NCBI RefSeq assembly: GCF_042611095.1
Contig: NZ_JBHFPV010000001.1
Coordinates: forward strand, 1,426,001-1,490,000
Source of the DNA: Meishania litoralis
Lineage (GTDB): Bacteria > Bacteroidota > Bacteroidia > Flavobacteriales > Flavobacteriaceae
DNA: 64,000 bases
Direction: 5' to 3'
The translations under genes were made by a program, and so were the position numbers. Of this stretch, positions 1 through 12,000 are shown in pieces; the first letter of the stretch is position 1, and every line of letters begins with the position of its first letter. The notes beneath the pieces are model-generated. The model saw only the letters and a program-made list of their open reading frames with translations. It made no database searches and had not been told where the DNA came from.

Positions 1-3000
1 AATTATGTCAACGCACAAGACCCCATCTATTCCATTAGGATGCGTGTTCGGGTCGCCGAAAACTGCTTTGATTTTATAGACGCTTGCTCTGATTTAATTC
101 AAAACCTGGCTTACTCGACCTATGCAGGGGTTGAGAACAATAACAAAATTAGCGACGACCCCAGTGTAACCGATTTTAATGCTTGTGGTTTTGTAGTGCC
201 GGGGGCGACCAATTTCCTTTTGGACGACCTCTCCGATTGTAATTTCAGACGTACCGTCGAACTTTGCGGAAGCGATGTCGTCTTAGATGCCGGCGATAAT
301 TTTGATGCCTACGTATGGAAGCGCGATGATAATAACAACGGCATTTTTGATGCGTCAGATACCACAATAACGGATGGCGACCCCGATAACGACCCCAGTA
401 CCATGACGGTCAATCAGGTCGGCACCTATATCGTTGATAAAATCGTGGCAGACCCTTGTAAGGGCTTTAAGGAAATCATCGATGTCGTGGCCTATGGGTC
501 CGGCACGATAACCAATCCGATTATAGATTACTACAATACTGTAAACAGTGATGCCGACCCCACGAATGATTTGGCGGGCGAAATCGTACAGTGTAGTATT
601 GACAATGATTTTTTACCCAAGCTATTCCTTTGTGGTCTAAATGATAGTAGACTCTTACAGGTCAATATTCTAGATGCCCAAAGCATCACGTGGGAAAAGC
701 TTGATGAGTCGAGTTGCGCACCCACGGGCGACGATTGTGCCAACAAGAATTTGACATGTACGTGGGGTTCGGTGGGAACAGGAAACAATTTTAATGTTGA
801 CAGCCCAGGAAAATATCGATTGTCGGTAACCTATCAAAATGGGTGCAACAACCGATTCTATTTCAACGTATTTCAGAACACGCTTGACATTCAATACAAC
901 AAAAAGGACATTGTTTGTACAACCCCTGGAAATATTACGGTTACAAACCTAGGAAGCGGTTATGCCTACAGGTTGGTCGATGCCGATACGGGCACCGTAA
1001 TTCTGCCCTTTGGCCCTACCAAAAGCTTTGATTTTGCAGCAGGCGAAAACGGTGATTACAGGGTAGAAGTGGTTCAATTGGACAACAATGGTGACCCCAT
1101 TGCTGGCTCTTGTATTTTCAGCACACCCGATATTGGCATATTGGAAAGAGACGTCACCTATGAAGTAAACGTCACCAATGCCGGATGTACGGGCATGGGT
1201 TCCATTAACCTTAGAATTAACAATGCCGATCCCGATTATGAGTATGAAATCCGTCTTGACGACGGTTCAAACGGAGGGCAAGGAACTTTGGTTGACAATG
1301 AAACCGCCCAGCCCGACAATAACTTTACATTTACCGATCTAAATCCTGGAGATTACATTGCCATTGCCCGAACGGCTGATGGTTGCGAGCATATTGAACA
1401 GGTAACCATAGTTGATGAAAATGATCTCTATCTTGAAGCTAGGGTTTCCCAACATATTACCTGTAAGGAAGGAAATATCCTCATGGATTCCGGTGGTGGA
1501 AAAACCCCGCACACTTACGCCATTTGGTCCTATGTGGATAATAACGGCATTACCGTTACTTCATACCCGTCGTTCGGCGACATTCCTGCTTCAGAGTATC
1601 AAACCAGTCAAATTTTTGATATTCTAAGTCCCGGAGACTATAGCTTTGTTGTTGTTGATAGAAACAACTGTTATGCGATTTCGAACACCGTTACCATCGA
1701 GTTCAGACCAGCCGCTGAATTTGATCCCACGTCGGTAATCGATGTACTCTGTTTTGGCGATTCGACGGGTGTCATTCAGTTCAACCTCGTAGATGATAAC
1801 GGATACCAACTAACATATTACCTATTTGATGCCGCAACCTTCGACGAAAACGATTATGACTATGCCGATGCACTGGCCACAAACGCATCTGGATACTTTC
1901 CTGGTCTGCCTTCAGGAGATTACGCCATTGTAATCAACCAACGAAAGGGTAGTGCTTCATGTGATTATTTCGAGTATCATACCGTTTCGGCCCCAACAAA
2001 CGCGCTTGATGCCCAGGCGGTTTTGGTTCAAGACTATACCTGTACCCAAGACGGTATTATTGAGGCGCAGAACGTAACAGGTGGTACGGCACCTTATGCC
2101 TATAGTATTGACGGTGTCAACTTCATTCCTGATACCACGCCCAATGCCCATCGATTTGAAAACTTGACCGATGGCACCTATAACATTACCGTTAGGGATG
2201 CCAACAATTGTACATTTCTTGCTGGCCCGATTACCATTGACCCAAGAAACGAACCAAGCGACTTGGTCTTTGCCGCAGCTCCCATCACCTGTGATTCACC
2301 TACGTCAGATGTTACGGTTAATGTGACCGATGGTAATGCCCCCTTTACATACGAGATTATTGCCCCAGTGGGCGACGCAACAAACAATGGCAATAATGCA
2401 ACTTTTGTCGGATTGGCCCCTGGCACATATACTTTTAGGGTTACCGATGATAAGGGTTGTATATTAGTACGTGACCATACCATTGATCCAATTACGCCGA
2501 TAACCGTCAACGGTCAGCTCGACAATAACATAACCTGTTTTGGGCTATCAAATGGCGCGATTACCTTCAACGTCGCCAATTTTGCGTCTACATACGATTA
2601 TATTATTACGGGGCCAGCGGCTTTCTCGGGAACAACCGAAGCATCGGCATCCTTGCCATTTTCTTCCCTTGCCGCAGGAACATACACCATTACCGTTACC
2701 GATAACGATACAAATTGTACGGCCACCACGTTTGTAACTGTAGCCGCACCACCAGCAACACTTCTAATCGCAGACCTTGATGTTACCGATATAACATGTT
2801 CGACCAGCGGAACCGTTCCTGGATCCGTGGTTATTACCGCTGCTGATGGTTGGGGAGGATATGAATACGAACTGGAAGATCCGGCAGGTGGAATAGTTGG
2901 TCCTCAACCTACAAATTCATTTACCGGACTGACCGATACCACAGGAGATTATACAGTAACTGTAAGAGATGCTGGAGGATGCGAGGTTACCCAAACTTTT

Positions 3001-6000
3001 GCATTGACACCTGCTGTTGCTCCAGTATTGGAAGTTACGGCCAACAGCCTATGTTACGATAGCACAACAGGTCTGATATTGACCGCAAATGTTACCTCCG
3101 GGGGCGAAGCCCCTTTTCAATATCGGTTGAACGGTGGCCCCTACCAGTCCAATACAGATTTCACAGGACTCGGGCCTGGTAGCTATACGATCGAAGTAAT
3201 CGACAGTAAGAATTGTTCCGATACGGCCAGTATCGATGTCTTTCCGACCTTGACGGCGTCGGCCACTTTGATTAAAGATTTGGATTGCTCCGCCACTCCA
3301 GATGCCGAAATAAGCATCAATATTTCCGGGGGAAATCCCACGTTCACCTATGAGGTTTATAGAGACGGGGCTTCCGTTCAGCCAAGTACGGCTGTTCCGA
3401 GTATTCCTTTCTCCTACTTGACCACCACGGCCGGAACATATGAATTTGTAATTACGGATAGTGAAAGTTGTACTATTACTACCAATCAAATCGTGATTAC
3501 GGACAATAGTCCTCCAACGGTGCTTGAAACAGTGACAAATCCGCTTTGTAGTACCAGCGCTGATGGTGTCGTTGAATTGCAGATTTCAGGAGGGCTGCCA
3601 CCATACCAAATCATTTTTGACGGAAGTGCGCCCTCGGCCCAAACGGCATATACCGGCCTTATTGCAGGCACTTATAGCTATACCGTAACGGATGCGAAGG
3701 GCTGTGTGTTCACCAATGATGTTACATTGACCGCTCCTCTGGTATTAAATCCAGGAACAATCGATATTGTTACTGATTATCGTTGTGATAATACCTCGGC
3801 AATACTTCAAGTCATAAATTATTCAGGCGGCACCCCGGGTTACATGTTCAGTATCGATGGCGTGAACTTTCAAGCCTCCGATACTTTCAATACAGGAATC
3901 ACCGCGGGCTCATACACGATAACGGTACGTGATGCCAATGGTTGCGTTGAAGAGACTCCGGCTATCGTAGTTGATCCTTTAGATCCCCCGACCGATTTAT
4001 CGTTCGCGCAGACTTCTCCTGTCTGCCCGGCCATTGTTGCCGACGTGACCGTAACAGTAACCGATGGCACGGCGCCCTTTACTTATGAAATTATCGCCCC
4101 ATTGGGCAGCGCCGTAAACAACGGGAACAACAATGTCTTTACGGCATTGTCCCCAGGAACATATACCTTACAGGTAACTGACGCAAAAGGCTGTGTGATT
4201 CAGGAAAATTACACCGTAGCCGATATTCCCCAAGTCGAGGTAATATCGCAACTTACCAATAATGTTAGCTGTTTTGGTTATTCTGATGGCGCGTTTTCTT
4301 TTACCGTAAGTGATTTTGCGTCGACTTATAGCTATACTGTTGAGAATGGTTCAGCCGTAGTTGTACAATCACAGAACAATATCAATTTGACCACGGCCAT
4401 TGCCGTTACGGGTCTAGCCGCCGACACCTATACGGTAACGGTTACAGATGATTCGACAAATTGTAGTGCAACAACGGTGACAACCATCAGTAATCCTCCA
4501 GTTGCACTCGATTTTACATTTGCCAACACTCCTGTAACCTGTACAGAGAACTCCACCATAACGGTTACTTCAACAGGCGGATGGGGAAGCTATGAATACC
4601 AATTGGAAAATACGATTGGGCCAGCTATTGTGTACCCGTATCAATCGAGCAATTTATTTGCTAATGTTCCCTCAGGAACCTATACTGTCTATGTTCGTGA
4701 TTCCGGGGGGTGTGTTTTGGACAAGCCTATAACAATAGACCCTGCACAGGCACCGACCATTGCTTTGGATGCGGCTTCCGATTTTTGTTATGACAATTCA
4801 AATCAAGCGTCTTTGACCATCAATGTTACTGATGGTGTGGCCCCATATTCATACAGAATAAATGGGGGAGGGTTGACAACGGCAATTGGAAATCCGTTCA
4901 CCATCTCAAACCTGATTCCCGGAAGCTATGACATTCAAGTTACCGACGCCTACGGTTGCGTATCGAACGTTCTAAGCGAGACCATCGAACCTCAATTAAG
5001 TGCTTCGGCAGTTTTGACAAAATCTTTGGACTGTTCTGTATCTCCCGATGCTATTATCGACGTTACCATTTCGAATGGGTATACTCCTTATGCAACTTAT
5101 GAGGTAAGTGCCGATGGAGGAACAACTTGGTCGGCGACTACCCCTATAGCTGGAAACAGTTTCTCATATTCAACACCGGTTGCAGGCACCTATCATTTTA
5201 GAATCACGGATAATCGAAATTGTACGGTCATCACTCAAGCTATCGTTGAGCCAATCACTATGCCAGATATCACTTCCTTGGTTCAAACCACCGATATATT
5301 GTGTAATGGTGATGCTGGCGCTTCGATTCAGGTCAATCTTGACAATACGCAAGGAGTGGCCCCATTTACAATTTCCGTTGTCAACACCACGACCTCAACA
5401 AATTATGGAACCCAAACTTCCGGGCTGCCCGCTGGCACCTATGAGGTAACGGTTACCGATGCCAAATCATGTACGGACATGGAGGTCATTGTCATTTCGG
5501 AGCCCGATGCCATCGCCTACGACATCAATCTAGTGCCCATTACCTGTGATACAGCATCTGGCACGGTCCCAGGGTCTATTACGGTTGAAAATCTAGTCGG
5601 TGGTACCGCAGAATATACCTATTACCTTACTGGAAACAATGGACATTCAGACGCTTACACAACAACCGGAGGAGGAGAGGACCATACATTCGCAATACTT
5701 GAATTTGGTATTTATGAAGTCGATGTTATCGATGCCAATGGGTGTTCGCTTAGAACCACCAATATCATTGCTTCGCCTCCAGATGATCTCGATATAGACG
5801 TCTCAACAGCTACGGCCAATTGCGCCGTTGGTGGTACGGCCATTGTCACCGTTACTACGGCGATCTTAGGTACGGATTACGAATTTGGAATCTTGGACAG
5901 TTTTGGCGTGCCTTATGCATCAACTTATTATCCGCCGGATGTTGCGAATGGGCCAACCCGTACCTTTACAGGACTCACACCGGGCATCACCTATACTTTC

Positions 6001-9000
6001 GTGGTTCATGACAATACCACCGATTGTTATTATTTCGAAACAGCGGCTGCTCCGATCGATTCACCTTCGAACCTGACCTCAACTTTAGATGCGGTCAATA
6101 ATATTACGTGTACCGGAAGCGCAGATGGAAATGTTAGTTTTACTTTCGATAATTACGATAGTGGCGCTACAAGTGTATCTTACGAAATATTCAATTCGCA
6201 GTCCAATATCTCTGCGGGGATCACTGGTTCTTCCAGTGTAAACCCTCCTGCTGTTGGAACAGGAGTAACCGTCAACAATCTAGGGCCTCTACCTTACGGG
6301 GTTTACTACATCTTGTTTACGGAAAACGGCGGGCTCTATGGAGGTTGTACGGTAGCTTCATCACAATTCACCATTACCGAATCTACAAACCTATTACAAG
6401 TTACAGCTTCGTTGGAAAAAAATGATAATTGTAACATAAACGCGGGGCAGGTATCGGCCATCGGTCAATTCGGTACAGCTCCCTATCAATATCAAATTGC
6501 ATTGACCACTGACCCGGCGCCTACTGCCTCGACCTGGTCTGGTAGCACGGCCAACGTCTTTAATGTCGAGGGGGGCGATTATAGGGTCTATGTCAAAGAT
6601 GCGAATAATTGCATCCAGTTCGACGATGTGACCGTTCCAACAGATCCATCCCCTGAAATAAGCGCTGTTTCCGTTGACCAATGTACGGCCGATGAAGGAG
6701 GTTTTAATGTAGATATTACACTTGACGTCGAAGGAATCGCGCCCTATGCAATAAGCGTTGATGGATCGGCTCCTCAAGCCGCGGCAGGTCTAATAAATGC
6801 AGGAGACGTTGTTACCATATCGAACTTAAGTTCTGGAGCACATACGATTGAAATCTTTGATGCCAACGGATGTGGAGAGGTCGAAAACATAACAATTTAT
6901 GCTCCAATTGGTGTGATTGCCAATATTACTGCCGATGAAAATTGCGATCCCGCAAACTCAGGTGAGGTAACCGTAACGGCGAGTGGCGGTTCAGGAAACT
7001 ATTCATACGAACAGATTTCACCTGCCGGGCCGACGAACGCAACTGGTATTTTCGCAGGATTAACGCACTCCGTAGCCTATACCTTCGAAGTAACGGACAC
7101 TACGACGAATTGTACAGAACAGGTCACAATCACATTACCTGCGCCCGCAATTCCTACATTTACCTTGGCGGCTACCGATGTAAGTTGTTTCGGTGGAAGC
7201 GACGGAACGATAACCGTAAGCCTTGATGCAGGGAATATAGATATTCCATACCTGTACAGTCTTGACGGAGGTACCACGACCCAACCTTCGAATGTGTTTA
7301 ACGGGCTGGCTCAAGGAACGTATAACGTAACCGTGATTTCCGACAAGGGGTGTGAAGACACCAAGTCTATAGACATCAACGAACCAACAGAATTGGATGT
7401 TTCGGCCTCGGCCTCTGCATTTAGTTGTGACGATGCCGCAAGTACGATTACCGTATCCATCAACAATGATACATTCGGAAATCCTTCCGGAACTGGGCCT
7501 TATGTCTATAGTTTCGATGGTGGCGCAAACTATCAGCCAAGTAATACTTATGAGGTACCTTTCGGTTCGCCAGATGTCAATGTTGTTGTCAAAGATGCAA
7601 ACCTTTGTACCGATGCCGTCGTAGTTCCCATTCCGATTAGACAGGAGGTCACCGCAACAATCAACCTGGTACAGGCAATCGACTGTAGCAATGGTCAAGA
7701 AATAATCGAAATCGTTGCCTCCAATGGCTCAGGAACATATACCTATTCGGAACTGCCCGGTGGTAACCCTGTTGCAGATCCTACGAATATTGTCTTGACC
7801 CAACCCGGCACCTATTATTACGAAGTGTTGGATACGGTCACCAACTGTTCGGTCACCGTTGAGCATACTATTGCCCCGTATAATTTGATCGACGTTACGG
7901 CAACGGTAGTTACAGATGCCACTTGTAGCGATAGTTCCGATGGTGTGATTCAGGTAACCATTACAGGATATACCGGAACGTTCGACTATCAAGTATTGGA
8001 CAGCACCGGTGCACCTATCGGTGGAACGCTAGATTCCGACAATGCAACTTCGGATCCATATGTCTTTAATGTCTCGACGACACTTACTGCAGGTACTTAT
8101 TCCGTTCAAATTATCGAAACGGCATTCCCCGAATGTAACGATACATCGAACACAGTTACCATTGACGGGCCAGAGCCTTTGGCCTTGCAATTAATAAGCA
8201 ATGTCAATGCGAATTGTAATATGTCGAACGCCATTATAACGGTTCAGGCCTCTGGTGGTACCGGACCATATACCTATGGTGCTTCAATCAGCGGTAGTGG
8301 CGTTCCGGGCAGTTTCCCATTCGACAATACCGTTGAACTTGATCCGACGACCAGTTTGAACTGGGATATATATGTACGCGATGCCAATGGGTGTATAATT
8401 GCCGCTCCTTTGGCGATTACCGTTGACACCGACACATCTCCTGACATAACCTTGGCCATTGACGATGAATGTGCCGACGAAGGAAATTTTGGTGTTACCG
8501 TTTCGTTGGATGCAGTGAATATAGGTGTCGCACCATACACCATGAGTATAGACGGTGCCGCCTTCCAAAGCATTGCAAGCTTCCCTTATACCTATTCCGG
8601 ATTGAATGCGGGAGCCCATTCCATAGAGATTCGCGATGCAAACGGCTGTGGGGAAATTGAAAACATTACTATAGAACCCGAGTTGACAGCCAGTGCCATT
8701 GTCTTAACACAGCCTACATGTGCGGCTAACGATGGTGTTATAGCATTTACCACTAATGGAGGTTCCGGGTCTTATACGGCAGAGCTTTTGTATACTGATT
8801 TTACGGCAACAGGTATTGCGCCAACAGGGAACCAATTCAATGGGGTCGCCTTTGGTGACTATATCGTACGGATTACCGATAATACCCTGGGTAGCCCAAA
8901 TTGTTTTGCCGATGCCCCAATATCTTTGGAAGAACCGACTCCTGTCACCTTGTTGGCAACCGACAAAACCGACGTAAGTTGTTTTGGAGCTTCCGATGGT

Positions 9001-12000
9001 TCGATCACCATCAATATGGAACCTGCTGCTGTTGGAGTAAATGACAATCCGCCTTATACCTTTGAAATAACGGATGGCATATCTACTTTCACGCAGGGCG
9101 ATGCGCTATTTACCGGACTAACCGCAGGCGTTTGGGATATTACGGTCACGTCGAACAGGGGCTGTATAGCGACCGATCAAGTGACTATCAACGAGCCCAA
9201 TGTTTTAACAGCGGCCATTACCGATGTTGTTCCTTTTGCCTGTGATATCAACAATACACAGCAATCGGCAACCATAGAAGTTACCATTACGGACGGAACG
9301 CCCGACTACTTCTATAGTGTCAATGGAAGTGCATTCTTGCCGACTGGCGGAACTATATTTACACATTCGGTTACCTCGGCCGGAAACTATGACATAGTAA
9401 TCCGTGATGCAAACGGATGTACGTATGCAATCCCCACACAGGTAATAGACCCATTAAACACCTTTGTGGCCAACACAACATTGTCAGACGCAATAACTTG
9501 TGTCAATGGGCGAGAAGAAGTGTTGATAACGGTCACCGATGATGGAAATCCACATACATACACCTATGAGTTATTGCCATTGGGCAATCCAAATGGTACA
9601 CAAACGGCTACTGCAGGTAATACGGCGACTTTTGAGCTGACCGAAGTGGGTACCTATACGTTTAGGATTACCGATGATGCCACCGGTTGTTATGTACAGA
9701 CCACCTATGAGGTCGAACCTTATGATTTGATCGAAGTGACCGCCGTTGCAGTAGATCCTGTGGTATGTTTTAACGATGGCAATGGTTCACTAGAATTGAC
9801 CATTACAGGATATACGGGCACTTTTGACTATGAAGTCTTTACACAGGCCGGAGCTAGTGTTCAAACCGGTTCCGGAAATGCAATCAGTGATCCTTTCACT
9901 ACGGTTATAGGCTCTTTGGATGGGGGCAACTACTATGTAACCGTTGCCGAAACAGACCCTGCAAGCACCTTGTGCTCGGATGACACCAACATCATTACCA
10001 TTATTTCACCCGACATGCCCTTGACAGAGACATCAACGCCATTGGCCGATGTTACCTGTGATAATAATATGGGCGAACTTTCAGTCGTTCCAAATGGTGG
10101 TTATTCGCCATACGACATCACTTTGACCAATACGACTACAGGTCAGGTGTATCCAACGGTGAACGATGTAAATGCCTGGGTGTTTACAGGTCTTTCGGCG
10201 GGTGATTATACCGTTGATGTTGTCGATGCCCAAGGATGCCCGATAAGCACACCTTATCCTAATTTGTTTGTAATGCCAACCCCGGTTTCAGGAAATGCCA
10301 TTCCATTACAGACCGACTTGGCCTGTTATGGAGAAACAACGGCAACCGTTTCGGCGGTAAACGTAATAAATGGTAGCGGCTCATATGAATACATATTGAA
10401 CTATTATGACCCTGCTGATCAAAACGATCCTTATAATACCATTGGTGCTACACTTGATTACAGTACGGGCGAACAACTAAGTCCGGACTTTAACAATCTT
10501 GGTACGGGAATCTACAGTATTACGATTACCGATGGATGGAACTGTGATTTTGAAACGAACTTGGTCGTTGTTAGAGAGCCTTTAGAGGTGACTGCATCCT
10601 TGGTTCGTACCGATCCATTGACCTGTGCCACAGGCGTAGAATTCGAATTGACCGCAACAGGCGGCAGCGGAATCTATGAGTATAGTCCTGATAATATAAC
10701 TTGGTTCGCGATGACAAGCAATCCTATGCCATTGCCCGAAACGGGTACCTTGGGCGCCGGAACCCACCAATATTATGTAAGGGATGCCGCAAACGGTTGT
10801 GACGCGGTAGTTTCAAACGCCATAACCGAAGATCCCATTGATCCATTGGTGTTAACGGTCGACCAAACTGCTGCGTTCATAAACTGTAACGGTGATGCCA
10901 CTGCTGTTATATACGCAAGTGCCACTGGCGGTCTGGGCAATTATATGTTCGAATTGTACGAGAATAGCGTAACCGCTGCAAATCGCATAGCCGGGCCCCA
11001 AAGTTTGGGAGAGTTCAGCGGACTTACGGCAGGAACCTATTGGGTAAACGTTACCAGTGAAGATTGTACAACAGCGCCACAGGAAGTCATTATTACAGAA
11101 CCCGAACCTTTGGTGTTCGATGTAGTCGTGGAGGATGTGCTTTGTGTTGACGATGAAAACGGAAGCATTACCATTACCCCATCAGGTGGGGCCGGAGGTT
11201 ACATTTATTCTATCTCGCCAAATCTGGATCAGTTTGACACGGAAAATGTCTTTGATGAACTGGCGCCTGGGGATTACGGAATCATTGCCCAAGATCAAAA
11301 TGGTTGTTTTGAATATATTGAAGTAACGATTGGGGCTCCAACCCAGGTTGAGGTTAACGCAACTTCAACGCCTGAAATCTGTGCTGGAAACGAAGACGGC
11401 ACAATTGCCTTGACCATCTCTGGGGGTACGGCACCTTATAGTACGGCTTTGAATTCTAATGCAGATGCAGATTACGTTCAAGATCGAGTTGATTTCACCG
11501 ATTTATCCGCTGGCAGCTACGTTGTTTTTGTCAGGGATGCCAATGGATGTACTACCAATATGGTCGTTGAGGTCGACCCCGGGGTAAATCTGAATGCTAC
11601 GGTAGAGCCTGTCTATGAGTGTACGGGAGATGCCCCTAGCAATTATGTCAACATAACCCTCGAAGATCCATCCGTAATAGGTGATGTATTGTATGCGCTG
11701 GATTCAACAGACGCGGCCGATATGCAGTTGAATCCTGATTTTAGGGATATTTCTCCCGGCGACCATTATATCGCGATAGCGCATAGTAATGGCTGCGTGA
11801 TTACGGTTCCTTTCTCCATTGAAGGTTTTGAACCATTGACCTTGTCATTGGAACAACGAAACCTGAATGAGATTACCGCAGTTGCCACCGGAGGTCTTGA
11901 GCCTTACACGTTCTATTTTGACGATGTTGATAATGGCGCGGACAATACGTACAGGATCAGAAGAACGGACACATATACCGTAAGGGTTGTTGATGCCAAT

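Noticed and set aside
7135..7698. 187-codon open frame antisense to the giant adhesin
   Set aside because: It is one of many long antisense shadows produced by the repetitive composition of the adhesin; no start context or protein features.
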